Shown here: one piece after another, positions 24,403 to 34,452 of the stretch
Position numbering within the stretch: the first letter of the stretch is position 1
Layout: each line of letters opens with the position of its first letter
DNA from: Alicyclobacillus sp. SP_1
GTDB lineage: Bacteria; Bacillota; Bacilli; Alicyclobacillales; Alicyclobacillaceae
DNA length: 43,133 bases
Assembly: GCF_024706985.1 (NCBI RefSeq)
Contig: NZ_JAMCCX010000024.1
Span: 1-43,133, forward strand
Reading direction: 5' to 3'
Position numbers and translations under genes: made by a program
Notes under the pieces: model-generated
What the model saw: only the letters and a program-made list of their open reading frames with translations
Database searches by the model: none
Told to the model about the DNA's origin: nothing

Positions 24403-24479
24403 AAGTTGGCAAACTCGGCGAAAGCCGGGGACGCAAAGCCATGGGCCTAATGCGTAATGCAATGGTTGCCAGGTTGCAG
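24403..24479 (+). promoter_or_regulatory. cyclic-di-GMP-I riboswitch aptamer (GEMM)
   Basis: The conserved GEMM-I core is present: GGCAAAC (24408-24414), a GAAA-tetraloop stem CGGCGAAAGCCG, the near-invariant GGGACGCAAAGCC (24428-24440), GGGCCTAA (24443-24450), and a 3' part GTTGCCAGGTTGC (24465-24477). Class I aptamers bind c-di-GMP. It overlaps the left arm of the terminator that follows, so ligand binding is expected to favour read-through. Confidence 0.9.
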
Positions 24480-24504
24480 AGTCCTGCGGCCTGGCTTTTC
24501 TTTT
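24468..24504 (+). terminator. riboswitch-controlled intrinsic terminator
   Basis: GCCAGGTTGCAG (24468-24479) pairs with CTGCGGCCTGGC (24484-24495) over 12 bp with two G-T wobbles, a 4-nt loop, then TTTTCTTTT. Its left arm is the 3' strand of the c-di-GMP aptamer. Confidence 0.88.
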
Positions 24505-25087
24505 CGGCATAGTAACGGTGACCGCTTGACGGAATATGTGCGGTAATCATTGCTTGGCAGTCACGACCCGTCACTTCGGACGATTGCGCACGGTGATGAG
24601 GATAGCAAGGACTGCGAGCAAAAACGCGACAAGTAAGACAATAGGCATTCCCAGTGATTCCGCCTCCCCTTCGACACGGTACAGCCACTCATTCCAGCGT
24701 ACACTTTTCCCGGTTCAATTGCACACTGAGGGGAGATCTCAGATTCTGCTGAGACGAAACTACTGTTTCGCATGGTTGGAGGCTTGCAGAAGCTTCAGAA
24801 ATGCACTCGAAGACCAAGGAAACGACAGTTATTAAAGATGGTATGTACGATGAGACAGCTGTTTTATTTTAATTCAGGAAAATTTGGAATATGAAATAGT
24901 CATACATATCCTAATTCTTACTCCTGCCTTGTTGTATAATGGACTCACGCCATCGCATGGGCATTTTACTCTCCGAAAATAGAGGTTCTGCAAGAAGTTT
25001 GTTTGTGGCTCGAAATCTTTGTTTATCGACATTAAGACACTAAATAGAGAACATCCTGAAAAACTCGGGGCGAAGGAGATATGAAGA
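24505..25087 (+). other. non-coding stretch between riboswitch and moxR operon
   Basis: No supportable gene lies here. A perfect TATAAT stands at 24935-24940 without a good -35, and TTGTTT (25019-25024)/TAAATA (25041-25046) with 16-bp spacing is another weak promoter for the operon starting at 25088. If the riboswitch controls anything downstream, the first credible plus-strand gene is this operon about 580 bp away. Confidence 0.5.
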
Positions 25088-26068
25088 GTGGAGATGCGCG
25101 TCAAATCTGTCCCGCTGGACGAGTGGAATTCGGAATTGGAATCCATCCGTTCCAACCTTCGCAATGTGGTCGTGGGGAAAGAAGAAGTTGTTCGTCTGGT
25201 CTTGACGGCCCTTTTGGCAAACGGCCATTGCCTCATTGAAGACGTTCCTGGAGTTGGAAAGACGTTGTTGGTCAAAGCTATAGCCAAGTCGCTCGGTTGC
25301 GAATTTAAGAGAATTCAATTCACTCCGGATTTATTACCCTCAGATGTCACTGGGTTATCCATCTACAATCAGAAAAGCCAAGAGTTTGAATTTCGTCCCG
25401 GTCCGATTTTTGGACAAATAGTGCTGGCGGACGAAATCAACCGAACTTCGCCGAAGACGCAAGCGGCCTTGTTGGAAGCTCTCGAAGAGCAGTCTGTCAC
25501 AGCAGACGGACACACCTACCTTTTGCCCTCACCCTTTTTCGTTCTTGCGACGGAAAACCCGATTGAATTCGAGGGAACGTTTCCTTTGCCAGAGGCACAG
25601 TTGGACCGATTTTTGCTCAAATTCGGGATGGGATACCCGTCCGTAGACGATGAACTCGAAATTCTTCGCCATCACGGGACCAAAACGCCGCTGGAGTCGA
25701 TGACGGCTGTCGCGAGTCCCGCTGACGTCGTCCGATGGCGCAAAGTGACCCGTGAAGTTCACGTGGAAGACGAGATTGCTCGTTATATTGTGCACATCGT
25801 CCAGGCCACCAGAAAGCACGCTAACCTTGTTTTGGGTGCGTCACCGCGGGCCTCACTGGCACTGTACCGAAGTGCCCAAGCATTTGCGTTTACCGCAGGG
25901 CGGAACTACGTAGTTCCGGACGACGTTCGCCACTTGACTCCGTACGTCCTCGTCCATCGCATGATGCTGTCGGCAGAGGCGAGGTTGTCCGGCCATTCAA
26001 TGGAGGGCACGATTGGCGACATTTTGTCGAAGACGCGCATTCCGAGTTTGCACGGAGTTAGTTACTGA
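25088..26068 (+). CDS. MoxR-family AAA+ ATPase
   Basis: A 326-residue AAA+ chaperone-like ATPase. Walker A GVGKT lies in IEDVPGVGKTLLVKAIA, FTPDLLPSDVTG follows, Walker B is IVLADEINRTSPKTQAALLEALEE, sensor 1 FVLATENPIEFEGTFPLPEAQLDRF, and the C-terminal lid carries GASPRAS. MoxR proteins remodel or activate partner proteins, classically with DUF58 and VWA proteins, as encoded next. GTG 25088 lies eight bases after AAGGAGA; ATG 25094 in the same frame is an alternative. Its stop overlaps the DUF58 start by one base (TGATG). Confidence 0.94.
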   Translation: MEMRVKSVPLDEWNSELESIRSNLRNVVVGKEEVVRLVLTALLANGHCLIEDVPGVGKTLLVKAIAKSLGCEFKRIQFTPDLLPSDVTGLSIYNQKSQEFEFRPGPIFGQIVLADEINRTSPKTQAALLEALEEQSVTADGHTYLLPSPFFVLATENPIEFEGTFPLPEAQLDRFLLKFGMGYPSVDDELEILRHHGTKTPLESMTAVASPADVVRWRKVTREVHVEDEIARYIVHIVQATRKHANLVLGASPRASLALYRSAQAFAFTAGRNYVVPDDVRHLTPYVLVHRMMLSAEARLSGHSMEGTIGDILSKTRIPSLHGVSY

Positions 26069-27294
26069 TGACCGCCAGACGACTGTTGTTTTTTGTCCTT
26101 CAAATGGCTCTCCTTGTTGGGCTGTACATCTTCGGTCGCGTCAATGGCGGCTTCTTTTCATGGTTTCTCTTTTATTTCACGCTGTGTTTGAGCGTTTACG
26201 AATGGGGTACGGCCTGGACGGGCTTAAGCGGGTTGGCCGTTGACAAGCAAGTGTCGGCGGAGCGGTTGACAGCCGGTCAGTCGTTGCGCATCATGCTAGA
26301 CTTTGAGCGATCCGGTTGGTGGCCACTGTCTTGGTTGCGTCTGGCGGAAGACGTTCCAGAGCGCATTGGACTGCAGGCGGTTCCGCAGAGTGTCATGCTC
26401 ATTCCCTTATTCTCGAAAAAATTTCAGTATGCCTATCAGTTGGATCGTTTGCCGCGGGGAGTGTTTCATATTGGGTCGACCTCTTTAGAAACGGGAGATT
26501 GGCTGGGTATCGTGCACTCTCACGGCCAACATGAAAGTTCGCATCACATTACCGTCGTGCCAGCTACGGTCGAAGTACGCGGATGGCTGTTGAAATCGAC
26601 GGAAGAGGGCGGTCTTCGGCAGAGTGTGCGCCAGCGTTCCGAGGAGTCCTCGAGCGTGGTCGGTGTGCGGGACTATGTTGAAGGAGATCGCCTCAGTCGG
26701 GTTCATTGGCCAGCCACGGCGCGGCGCGGCATGCTTCAGGCGAAAGAATTTGAGCGCCAAATATCGGCGGACGTAGCGTTTTTAGTCGATGCTTCGGCAA
26801 CTTCGTATGCGCCGTTTACGCCGGAAGAATTTGAACGCTCGATGGTGATGACAGCCAGTCTGATGCGGCACGCCCAGCAACTTCGCCGCCGCTTCACTCT
26901 GATGGTCTACCGGGGGCATGTCCACATGTTGCCGCCAGGTAGTCAGGAGGCGCTCTTTGTGCGCGCGATGGATATCTTGGCCGAGCTCACACCGAGCGAA
27001 TCGATGCCTTTTGCGGACACGGTTGCCAGGCTGGCTGCCGATGCGCCAAGAGGATCGTCGTTGGTGCTGGTCTCACCCCGTTTCGACGCCGCCATGCTGC
27101 AGTCGGTTTGGGCTCTGCGCCGACAGCATCCGATGGAATGGTTTGCACCCGTTGCTCCAGCAGGGCTGACGACTGAATCGCGGGTCGTGGTGCAGCGCCT
27201 TCAGGAGATGGGCGTCCGCGTCCATCTCATCGGGGACGTGGCGCAGCTCGGCACGCTGCGAAAGGAAGGGATGAACGTTGTCCAACGCGCCTAA
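26068..27294 (+). CDS. DUF58 domain membrane-anchored protein
   Basis: A 408-residue protein with two N-terminal membrane segments (LLFFVLQMALLVGLYIFG and FFSWFLFYFTLCLSVY) and a large soluble part carrying the DUF58 core VVGVRDYVEGDRLSRVHWPATARRGMLQAKEFE, followed by a VWA-like region with DASATSYAPF. DUF58 proteins pair with MoxR ATPases and transglutaminases; the biochemical role is unknown. Its last 17 nt overlap the transglutaminase gene. Confidence 0.9.
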   Translation: MTARRLLFFVLQMALLVGLYIFGRVNGGFFSWFLFYFTLCLSVYEWGTAWTGLSGLAVDKQVSAERLTAGQSLRIMLDFERSGWWPLSWLRLAEDVPERIGLQAVPQSVMLIPLFSKKFQYAYQLDRLPRGVFHIGSTSLETGDWLGIVHSHGQHESSHHITVVPATVEVRGWLLKSTEEGGLRQSVRQRSEESSSVVGVRDYVEGDRLSRVHWPATARRGMLQAKEFERQISADVAFLVDASATSYAPFTPEEFERSMVMTASLMRHAQQLRRRFTLMVYRGHVHMLPPGSQEALFVRAMDILAELTPSESMPFADTVARLAADAPRGSSLVLVSPRFDAAMLQSVWALRRQHPMEWFAPVAPAGLTTESRVVVQRLQEMGVRVHLIGDVAQLGTLRKEGMNVVQRA

Positions 27295-29542
27295 TCCGTC
27301 TTCTCTGGCTCTGCGCCTGCTGCTCGGGTTTGCCGCCGCTCTCTGGCTCTACCTGTTCATGCCGCCGATTGGTGCTCTCGGCTTGCTCCACCAGCCGGTC
27401 ACGATGCTCTGGCTGTTGGTCCCATTGGCTGTGGCACAGGCGTTTCCTTGGAAAATTGTTCGGCTGGTGGTCGGAGTGGGAGCGTCTTTTGGTTATATAT
27501 TTCACTATTATCGACTTGCTTTACCGTATCTTCCCTCTAGCAAAGCGCTCGTCCATCGGGAATGGACGGAAATGAGTCTCCTTCTTCGGCAACATCAGTT
27601 GGTCGATCCGCTACAGACTCAGCTGTTTCTCTTCTTTCTCTGCTTCCTTTTTTGGTTGGTGACGTATGCGGTGCACCGTCGCCGCCTCTGGATTTTCTAT
27701 AATGGTATCGGACTTCTCGTGCTCGGCATCATGGATGGCAATACCAAAGTCCACCCGAACGTGGAATTGGTGACCATGGTCTTTTTGGCCATCGCCGTTC
27801 TTGGCGCGACGGAATTCAGTCGGTTGGCCACCACGCCGTTTCAGCGGCGTACGCTGTGGGCCCGGTTCACGTTTCCGCTGGCTCTCCTCCTCTGCCTGTC
27901 TTCAGGGGTTGCCTTCGCACTGCCGAAGCCCGCGGCGAGTTGGCCCGACCCTTTCGACCATCTTGGGACGGGCAGTGGACCCCCGCGGTCTGGTGCAGGA
28001 GATCATTATGTCGGCTATCAGTTGAATGACAGCCATTTGGGCGGTCCGTTTATTGAAGACAATGCCCCGGTCCTCTCCGTTATTGAGAGCCGCCCCACGT
28101 ACATTGGCGGTCAAACGCTAAGCACCTATACTGGGAAAGGGTGGGTTTCTGCAGGTCTGACGGGATCGTCCGTTCAAAATGTTCCTATTGGCAAACCGTT
28201 TCTTGCGACGACGGATGATGCCATTCATCATTTGCCGACTAAACCCTTGAAACAGACCATCACTGTTTTGACCAATCGAGTGGATACGCACATACTGCTC
28301 GGAGCCTATGCGGTCAACGAGGTCGACTCGCTTCCGGATGTTCTCGGCAATAATCTGGTCTACGACGACATCCAAGGCAATCTCATCGGCCCTCAACTCT
28401 CAAAAGGCTCGACTTATGTATTGACGAGTACGCAGCTCGTGGAACCGTATCGATATCTGGCTCAGTCATCGCCTGCTTTAGCTGGTTTGCGGGCGCAATT
28501 GCCACGGATGGTCGTCCGGTACGACTTGCAACTGCCCACCAGTTTGCCGGAGGACGTGCGCCAACTGGCGAAAAAAATCACGGCTCATGCGAAGACCGAA
28601 TACGGGGCAGCCGTGCGGATTGAATCTTATTTGAAGTCACACTATACGTACCATAGTCAAGGCGTTCCAGTCCCTTCGAAGAATCAGGACTACGTCGCGC
28701 AGTTTCTATTTCAATCGAAGCGGGGTTACTGTAACAATTTTTCTTCTTCGATGGCGGTCCTGCTTCGGACTATCGGCGTTCCCACCCGCTGGGCGACAGG
28801 GTTTGCTGCGGGAACGGAAAATACCAATTATGCTGGACCAGGTCAGGAGTATACCATTACTGAAGCGGATGCCCATTCGTGGGTAGAGGTATACTTCCCG
28901 GGTGATGGCTGGGTTCCGTTTGACCCAACGCCCACCTACAGCATGCCTTTTGCGCCAGGCACGGCGAGTGCGAAATCTGCGGCTGCGGCCAAGCCAACCC
29001 CGCCCGTTGCACCGGACAAGACGCCGCCCGTCACGCCCGTGAAGCATCACGTCGTTCAACCGCCGAAAAATGAGGGTAGTGCCGGAGAGGTTGGCACGTC
29101 CTCGGGATTTACCTTAGCTTGGTGGGTGTGGCTAGGTTTGGCGGTGGCAGCCGCCACGGGTGGTGCCATGCTTCTCTACAAGCGCCGCTTGCGGCCCGCA
29201 GCTCGGGTGCGCGAGTGGGAACGGACGCCGCGGCGGGCACGCGGGCGGAAACTGTCAGCGCGCCCACTCCTGTACCTTATCTCCCGGCTGCAAGCCGTTG
29301 GTTGGGTGCCAGATGGGGTTGTGAGTTTGCGTGATTTGGTGCGACCGGCGGAGCGCACACGGGTGTCTTTGTCTTCCGTCCGAAAAATGGTGACCATTTT
29401 GGAAGCCCATTGGTATGGCGGGCGTGAAGTAACTTCGGCGGATAGGAACTTTTTAGTGAACACGTGGTTGGTGTTTTTGGCAGGTATCGGGAAACCTCGT
29501 CGGTCCCGCCGTGAGCGCAAGGAATCCGGCTTGGACCGTTGA
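27278..29542 (+). CDS. membrane transglutaminase-like protein (TgpA type)
   Basis: A 754-residue protein. Its N-terminal 210 residues hold about six membrane segments; residues 230-600 are extracytoplasmic and contain the transglutaminase-like domain with the papain-type triad C485 (RGYCNNFSSS), H533 (DAHSWVEVYF) and D549 (PFDPTPT); then comes a Pro-rich linker, a last membrane helix (about 613-634) and a basic cytoplasmic tail of about 120 residues. The triad is intact, so a protease, amidase or cross-linking activity at the cell surface is likely. TTG 27278 follows AAAGGAAGGG by seven bases. MoxR-DUF58-transglutaminase is a widely conserved operon of poorly known function. Confidence 0.92.
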   Translation: MSNAPNPSSLALRLLLGFAAALWLYLFMPPIGALGLLHQPVTMLWLLVPLAVAQAFPWKIVRLVVGVGASFGYIFHYYRLALPYLPSSKALVHREWTEMSLLLRQHQLVDPLQTQLFLFFLCFLFWLVTYAVHRRRLWIFYNGIGLLVLGIMDGNTKVHPNVELVTMVFLAIAVLGATEFSRLATTPFQRRTLWARFTFPLALLLCLSSGVAFALPKPAASWPDPFDHLGTGSGPPRSGAGDHYVGYQLNDSHLGGPFIEDNAPVLSVIESRPTYIGGQTLSTYTGKGWVSAGLTGSSVQNVPIGKPFLATTDDAIHHLPTKPLKQTITVLTNRVDTHILLGAYAVNEVDSLPDVLGNNLVYDDIQGNLIGPQLSKGSTYVLTSTQLVEPYRYLAQSSPALAGLRAQLPRMVVRYDLQLPTSLPEDVRQLAKKITAHAKTEYGAAVRIESYLKSHYTYHSQGVPVPSKNQDYVAQFLFQSKRGYCNNFSSSMAVLLRTIGVPTRWATGFAAGTENTNYAGPGQEYTITEADAHSWVEVYFPGDGWVPFDPTPTYSMPFAPGTASAKSAAAAKPTPPVAPDKTPPVTPVKHHVVQPPKNEGSAGEVGTSSGFTLAWWVWLGLAVAAATGGAMLLYKRRLRPAARVREWERTPRRARGRKLSARPLLYLISRLQAVGWVPDGVVSLRDLVRPAERTRVSLSSVRKMVTILEAHWYGGREVTSADRNFLVNTWLVFLAGIGKPRRSRRERKESGLDR

Positions 29543-29567
29543 CCTCGCGAGTCGGCGTCTGTAGAAT
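29539..29567 (+). promoter_or_regulatory. sigma-A promoter of guaA
   Basis: TTGACC (29539-29544) and TAGAAT (29562-29567) are separated by exactly 17 bp. It overlaps the end of the transglutaminase gene and gives a leader of about 40 nt, too short for a riboswitch. Confidence 0.75.
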
Positions 29568-29614
29568 GGGGTCTAACTTTGGGCAATCATGCCGCAACAG
29601 GAGAGGGTTTTTGC

Positions 29615-31153
29615 GTGTCCCAGCATGAGGTCGTCGTCGTCCTCGATTTCGGCGGTCAATACAATCAGTTGATTGCCCGTCGAATTCGCGATTTGAATGT
29701 GTTTTCGGAACTGCTTCCACACACGGTGACCGCTTCGGAATTGGCCGGCCGAAACGTCAAAGGCATTGTCTTCAGTGGTGGGCCCAACAGTGTCTTTGCT
29801 GAAGGTGCACCACAGGTCGACCGCTCCATTTTTGAATTAGGTGTCCCCATTTTAGGGATTTGCTACGGCATGCAGTTGATGGCAAAACATTTTCAGGCCC
29901 GAGTGGAACGCGGGCAAACAAGAGAATACGGACGGGCCATGTTGCATGTTGCGGCTGCCGACAGCCCTCTGTACGCCAATCAACCAGCCCAACAACAGGT
30001 GTGGATGAGCCATACCGACGCAGTGCTGGACGTGCCCGCAGGATTCGTTCAAGACGCGCTGACGGAGTCCGGCACGATTGCCGCTATGAGTCACCGCGAA
30101 GCTCAGCTCTATGCCGTTCAGTACCATCCTGAGGTGCGGCATAGCGAGTACGGGCAGAAGTTGTTGCACAATTTTCTCTATGGAATCTGTGACTGTCGCG
30201 GGGACTGGACGATGGACACGCTGATCGACGACAGCATTGCCGCGATTCGCTCCAGAGTGGGCAGCGGCAGAGCCCTCTGTGCGATTTCCGGAGGAGTCGA
30301 CTCGGCGGTCGCGGCTGCATTGGTTCATCGTGCCATCGGATCGCAATTGACCGCCGTTTTTGTCGATCACGGTCTTCTTCGCAAAGGTGAGTCGGATGCG
30401 GTGATGGGTACGCTGGCGGGAGACCTCGGCATTCACGTGGAGCGCGTGGATGCGCGCACACGATTTTTGGACCGACTGGCGGGCGTGGCTGACCCGGAAG
30501 AGAAACGAAAGCGGATTGGTGCGGAATTCATTCGTGTGTTTGAACACGAATCTGCATGTCTCGGTCCGTTTCAATTTCTTGTGCAGGGCACGCTCTATAC
30601 GGATATCGTGGAGTCGGGCACGGCGACTGCTGCGACCATTAAGTCGCACCACAATGTGGGCGGTCTTCCGGAGGATTTGCAATTTGAATTGATTGAGCCG
30701 CTCAATCAACTCTTCAAAGACGAAGTTCGCGCGGTCGGAGAGAAGCTCGGTTTGCCCGAGGCTTTGGTTCACCGTCAACCGTTTCCTGGGCCGGGACTGG
30801 CCATACGCATCGTCGGTGAGATTACGGAAGAAAAACTGGTTTTGGTTCGTGAGACGGATGCCATCTTTCGCGAGGAGATTGCGAAAGCTGGATTGGACCG
30901 AGAAGTGTGGCAGTATTTCACCGTCCTAACTGGCAATAAATCGGTCGGGGTGATGGGTGATGAGCGGACTTACGCGTATACGGTGGCTTTGCGTGGCGTG
31001 GTCTCGCAAGACGGCATGACGGCAGATTGGGCGCGTATTCCGTTTGACGTCCTCGAGCGAGTCTCTACTCGCATCGTCAATGAAGTCGACGACGTGAATC
31101 GCGTGGTATACGACATTACCTCGAAACCACCGGCCACTATTGAGTGGGAGTAA
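29615..31153 (+). CDS. guaA: GMP synthase (glutamine-hydrolysing)
   Basis: GuaA aminates XMP to GMP using glutamine and ATP. N-terminal class I amidotransferase: [17 protein letters not shown], nucleophile C83 in GICYGMQ, and the His-Glu pair in [14 protein letters not shown]. The PP-loop ATPase motif [13 protein letters not shown] follows, and the C-terminal dimerization/XMP domain carries [12 protein letters not shown] and the ending KPPATIEWE. Length 512, normal. GTG 29615 follows AGGAGAGGG by seven bases. It lies just upstream of the pur operon but has its own promoter and lies outside the PurBox-controlled unit. Confidence 0.98.
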   Translation: MSQHEVVVVLDFGGQYNQLIARRIRDLNVFSELLPHTVTASELAGRNVKGIVFSGGPNSVFAEGAPQVDRSIFELGVPILGICYGMQLMAKHFQARVERGQTREYGRAMLHVAAADSPLYANQPAQQQVWMSHTDAVLDVPAGFVQDALTESGTIAAMSHREAQLYAVQYHPEVRHSEYGQKLLHNFLYGICDCRGDWTMDTLIDDSIAAIRSRVGSGRALCAISGGVDSAVAAALVHRAIGSQLTAVFVDHGLLRKGESDAVMGTLAGDLGIHVERVDARTRFLDRLAGVADPEEKRKRIGAEFIRVFEHESACLGPFQFLVQGTLYTDIVESGTATAATIKSHHNVGGLPEDLQFELIEPLNQLFKDEVRAVGEKLGLPEALVHRQPFPGPGLAIRIVGEITEEKLVLVRETDAIFREEIAKAGLDREVWQYFTVLTGNKSVGVMGDERTYAYTVALRGVVSQDGMTADWARIPFDVLERVSTRIVNEVDDVNRVVYDITSKPPATIEWE

Positions 31154-31214
31154 CTCCCTTGTGACGGAGATCGGCGCAAACTTTGGCCCGGTCCATGGGA
31201 GTGAAGCGGGTCGA

Positions 31215-31254
31215 CAGAGGTTGTGGGTCGTCAGAGGTTGTGGGTCGTCAGAGG
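31215..31254. repeat. 17-bp tandem repeat, 2.4 copies
   Basis: CAGAGGTTGTGGGTCGT is repeated exactly at 31215-31231 and 31232-31248, with a partial third copy to 31254. It lies in the guaA-purB intergenic region in no credible reading frame. Confidence 0.85.
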
Positions 31255-31339
31255 GCATATCCCTTCGGCGGCCCTGCTCTTGTTGCGATGCTCGTGTCGA
31301 CAAAATTGAAATGTCGGAATAAAAGGTCGATTTTCTTCA

Positions 31340-31382
31340 AAAACGAACAATATATATCATTTTAGATTTAATGTTCGTGCTT
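31340..31382 (+). promoter_or_regulatory. PurR operator: two inverted PurBoxes
   Basis: AAAACGAACAAT (31340-31351) and AATGTTCGTGCTT (31370-31382) are inverted copies with an 18-bp gap, close to the 16-17 bp gap of Bacillus PurR targets (core CGAAC/GTTCG). They lie 80-120 bp before purB, so PurR with low PRPP would repress the pur operon. A clear -35/-10 pair could not be resolved in the AT-rich centre. I see no guanine aptamer in this leader, unlike Bacillus subtilis purE. Confidence 0.78.
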
Positions 31383-31461
31383 GGCTCGGAACGTGGTAAC
31401 ATGGATGTAGATTCGGATGGGAAGAGGACGTCTGTGTTCTCCGAAAGAGGAGGAAGCTATA

Positions 31462-32754
31462 TTGATAGAACGATATTCCCGGGCAGAAATGGCGAATCTC
31501 TGGACGCTCGAAGCGCGAATGCACTGGTGGCTCCAAGTGGAGATTCTTGCGACTGAAGCATGGTCCAAGCTCGGCGTAGTCCCGCCGGAAGACGCAGAGA
31601 GCATTCGCCACAATGCTCGGTTTGATGTGGAGCGAGTGCTCGAAATTGAGCAAGAGACACGTCACGATGTCGTGGCCTTCACGCGTGCCGTCTCTGAGTC
31701 TCTCGGACCGGAGCGGAAGTGGGTGCACTACGGATTGACGTCGACCGATGTGGTGGATACCGCTTTATCCGCTCAATTGCAGGGCGTCATCGAAGTGCTG
31801 CGAGAAGATATTCAGCAATTTCTTGAGACATTGCGCCAATTGGCGAATGCACATCGCTACACAGTGATGATGGGTCGAACCCATGGCGTTCATGCGGAAC
31901 CCACGACTTTTGGGCTTAAAGTGGCACTCTGGTACGCCGAAATGGTGCGCAACTTGGAGCGTTTCGACGGTGCGAGTGAGCGCATGCGCTATGGCAAGAT
32001 TTCTGGTGCCGTGGGGACGTATGCCAATGTCGATCCCTTCGTAGAGGAACATGTTTGCGCCAGGCTCGGACTCAAACCAGCCCCCATTTCCACACAGACC
32101 CTGCAGCGGGATCGACACGCGGAATTTATCTTCGTACTGGCGCTGATTGGAACCACATTGGACAAAATTGCCACGGAAATTCGAGGCTTACAAAAATCAG
32201 AAATTCGCGAAGTGGAGGAGCCTTTCTATAAAGGTCAGAAAGGTTCGTCTGCCATGCCGCATAAGCGCAACCCAGTTTCTTGTGAACAAGTATCCGGCTT
32301 GGCGCGCGTATTGCGCGGGTTTGTCGTGCCGGGTTTGGAAGATGTGCCACTTTGGCATGAGCGCGACATCAGCCATTCGTCGGTGGAGCGCATCGTCTTT
32401 CCAGATGCGACAATACTGCTCGATTACATGCTTCACCGCATGAACAGAATTCTGACGGATTTGCACATTTATCCAGAAAATATGCGCCGCAACATGGAGC
32501 GCACCTTTGGTTTGCCGTTCTCACAGCGCGTGCTGACCGCCCTCATTGACAAGGGGATGTCTCGTGAAGAGGCCTATGACACAGTGCAGCCACGAGCGAT
32601 GCAGGCGTGGGAGGAAGGGCGGTCGTTTCGAGACTTGATTGGGAGTGTCGAAGAAGTTCAAGAGCGTCTGACACAACAAGAACTCGACGAGTGCTTCAAT
32701 CCAGACTGGCATACGAAACACGTGGATTTGATTCTGCAGCGTCTGGGGATATAA
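31462..32754 (+). CDS. purB: adenylosuccinate lyase
   Basis: PurB removes fumarate twice: from SAICAR to AICAR in IMP synthesis and from adenylosuccinate to AMP. The 430-residue protein shows the family lyase regions [38 protein letters not shown] and the signature loop [14 protein letters not shown] (catalytic Ser). The start is TTG 31462, eight bases after GAGGAGG, giving (M)IERYSRAEM as in Bacillus PurB; the upstream in-frame extension is not homologous. It is the first gene of the operon; purE and purK, first in Bacillus subtilis, are absent. Confidence 0.97.
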   Translation: MIERYSRAEMANLWTLEARMHWWLQVEILATEAWSKLGVVPPEDAESIRHNARFDVERVLEIEQETRHDVVAFTRAVSESLGPERKWVHYGLTSTDVVDTALSAQLQGVIEVLREDIQQFLETLRQLANAHRYTVMMGRTHGVHAEPTTFGLKVALWYAEMVRNLERFDGASERMRYGKISGAVGTYANVDPFVEEHVCARLGLKPAPISTQTLQRDRHAEFIFVLALIGTTLDKIATEIRGLQKSEIREVEEPFYKGQKGSSAMPHKRNPVSCEQVSGLARVLRGFVVPGLEDVPLWHERDISHSSVERIVFPDATILLDYMLHRMNRILTDLHIYPENMRRNMERTFGLPFSQRVLTALIDKGMSREEAYDTVQPRAMQAWEEGRSFRDLIGSVEEVQERLTQQELDECFNPDWHTKHVDLILQRLGI

Positions 32755-32783
32755 ATCGCGAGTAGCGTGAGGAGAGATGAGCC

Positions 32784-33509
32784 GTGACCATCAAAGCGGA
32801 TCAATTTTATGAAGGCAAAGCGAAGAAAGTCTTTCGCACGGACTCGGACCGACTGTATTGGGTCGAGTACAAAGACGATGCGACGGCATTTAACGGAGAG
32901 AAGCGGGGGACTATTGCGGGGAAAGGTAGTGTCAACAACCGCATGAGCAATATGCTCTTCCGCCATTTAGAGAATAATGGAATTTCCACGCATTTCGTGG
33001 AACAGGTATCCGACCGCGAAACCATCGTTCACGCGGTAGAAATTGTGCCGTTAGAAGTTGTGGTGCGAAATGTCGTAGCGGGAAGTATGGCCAAACGCCT
33101 GGGTCTGGTTGAAGGAACTTCTTTGGAACAACCAATTGTTGAATTTTACTACAAAGACGATGCGCTGGGAGACCCGCTGGTGACGGAAGACCACATTCGC
33201 ATTCTCCGTGTGGCGACCGAAGGAGATGTTACGGCCATGCGGGCGATGGCGCTTGCCGTCAATGCGCTGCTTCAGGAGAAGTTCGCAGAAGTGGGAGTTC
33301 TGCTCGTGGATTTCAAATTGGAGTTTGGCAGAGACCGCGATGGCGAACTCTTGTTGGCTGACGAAATTTCGCCGGACACGTGTCGGCTGTGGGATATGGA
33401 GACACTCGAAAAACTCGACAAAGATCGCTTTCGCAGAGATTTGGGTGGAGTAGAAGAGGCGTATGCAGAAATGTTGCGCCGACTGACAGAAGGGGGACTC
33501 GCACAGTGA
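32784..33509 (+). CDS. purC: SAICAR synthase
   Basis: PurC joins aspartate to CAIR with ATP, forming SAICAR. Seen are [12 protein letters not shown] at the N-terminus, [43 protein letters not shown] (signature) and [31 protein letters not shown]. 241 aa. GTG 32784 has GAGGAGAG a few bases upstream. Its stop overlaps the purS start in GTGA. Confidence 0.97.
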   Translation: MTIKADQFYEGKAKKVFRTDSDRLYWVEYKDDATAFNGEKRGTIAGKGSVNNRMSNMLFRHLENNGISTHFVEQVSDRETIVHAVEIVPLEVVVRNVVAGSMAKRLGLVEGTSLEQPIVEFYYKDDALGDPLVTEDHIRILRVATEGDVTAMRAMALAVNALLQEKFAEVGVLLVDFKLEFGRDRDGELLLADEISPDTCRLWDMETLEKLDKDRFRRDLGGVEEAYAEMLRRLTEGGLAQ

Positions 33510-33769
33510 AAGAATATCGGGCAGAGGTCCACGTGTGGCTCAAGCCGAGCGTTTTTGACCCGCAGGGCAATGCTGTCGAAAAGGCGGTTGCGGGACTTGG
33601 ACATACGGGGATTCGCGGTATGCGCGTTGGCAAGTCGATGGAATTCACCGTCGAAGCAGACAGCAAGGAAGCGGCTTCCAAGATGGTGGAGACCGTGTGC
33701 GACCGGGTTCTTTGCAATCCTGTGATGGAAACTTATCGATACGTGCTCACGGCGAGGGATGGCGAATGA
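33506..33769 (+). CDS. purS: phosphoribosylformylglycinamidine synthase subunit PurS
   Basis: An 87-residue small subunit that bridges PurL and PurQ in the three-part FGAM synthase. Typical features are [38 protein letters not shown] and [15 protein letters not shown] 33506 overlaps the purC stop, and its stop overlaps the purQ start in ATGA, so translation is probably coupled. Confidence 0.96.
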   Translation: MKEYRAEVHVWLKPSVFDPQGNAVEKAVAGLGHTGIRGMRVGKSMEFTVEADSKEAASKMVETVCDRVLCNPVMETYRYVLTARDGE

Positions 33770-34452
33770 AGTGGGCCGTGATTGTCTTTCCTGGTTCTAA
33801 CTGCGACGAAGACGCGGCGAACGCCATTGTGCGAGTTACAGGCGATTCTGCGGTGTTGGTTTGGCATCAACAGACTTCCTTAGAGGGATATGACGCCATC
33901 GTCTTGCCGGGTGGTTTTTCGTATGGAGACTACCTGCGCAGCGGCGCAATCGCTCGCTTCGCTCCTATTATGACAGCGGTGCACGAGCAGGCGCAGCGCG
34001 GCGTTCCGATTCTCGGCATCTGTAATGGATTTCAAGTTCTGACCGAGGCGGGGCTGTTGCCGGGCGGACTGCTTCGCAACGCGGATCTACACTTTCATTG
34101 CAAGATGGTGGAGTTGGAAGTGTTGAATAATCGCACGCCGTTTACTTCGGCTTATCAACTGGGGGAAATTATCCGAGTTCCCATCGCACATGGAGAAGGG
34201 CGCTACCACGCAGATGAAGAGACGCTGACCGGGCTCAAAGAAGGAGACGCCGTGGCGTTTCAGTATGTCGAGAATCCAAACGGTTCGGCCATGGGGATTG
34301 CCGGAATTGTCAACGAGCGCGGCAATGTGCTCGGTATGATGCCGCATCCGGAGCGGGCCGTGGCAGAGTTCATGCAGTCGGAAGATGGCGCTCGCTTATT
34401 TCAGTCGGTGCACGACTACGTGTTGGCGAAGGAGGTTTCTCATGCGCACTGA
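33766..34452 (+). CDS. purQ: phosphoribosylformylglycinamidine synthase subunit PurQ
   Basis: The glutaminase subunit of FGAM synthase, 228 aa, feeding ammonia to PurL. It is a class I amidotransferase with [16 protein letters not shown], nucleophile C86 in GICNGFQVL, and [10 protein letters not shown] carrying the His-Glu pair. ATG 33766 overlaps purS; the last 11 nt overlap purL. Confidence 0.97.
   Translation: MKWAVIVFPGSNCDEDAANAIVRVTGDSAVLVWHQQTSLEGYDAIVLPGGFSYGDYLRSGAIARFAPIMTAVHEQAQRGVPILGICNGFQVLTEAGLLPGGLLRNADLHFHCKMVELEVLNNRTPFTSAYQLGEIIRVPIAHGEGRYHADEETLTGLKEGDAVAFQYVENPNGSAMGIAGIVNERGNVLGMMPHPERAVAEFMQSEDGARLFQSVHDYVLAKEVSHAH

Noticed and set aside
24571-24648. Minus-strand 25-residue peptide, MPIVLLVAFLLAVLAILI then RNRPK
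   Set aside because: A plausible single membrane helix, but the nearest GGAGG is about 14 bases from the ATG and nothing supports expression; left as a curiosity.
29852-30778. 308-codon minus-strand open frame opposite guaA
   Set aside because: Shadow frame of a well-conserved gene; no ribosome site and no recognisable protein.
31154-31461. Guanine riboswitch in the pur operon leader, as expected from Bacillus subtilis
   Set aside because: The conserved TTTCTACC core and P1-P3 stems are not found there; only PurBoxes and a tandem repeat are present.
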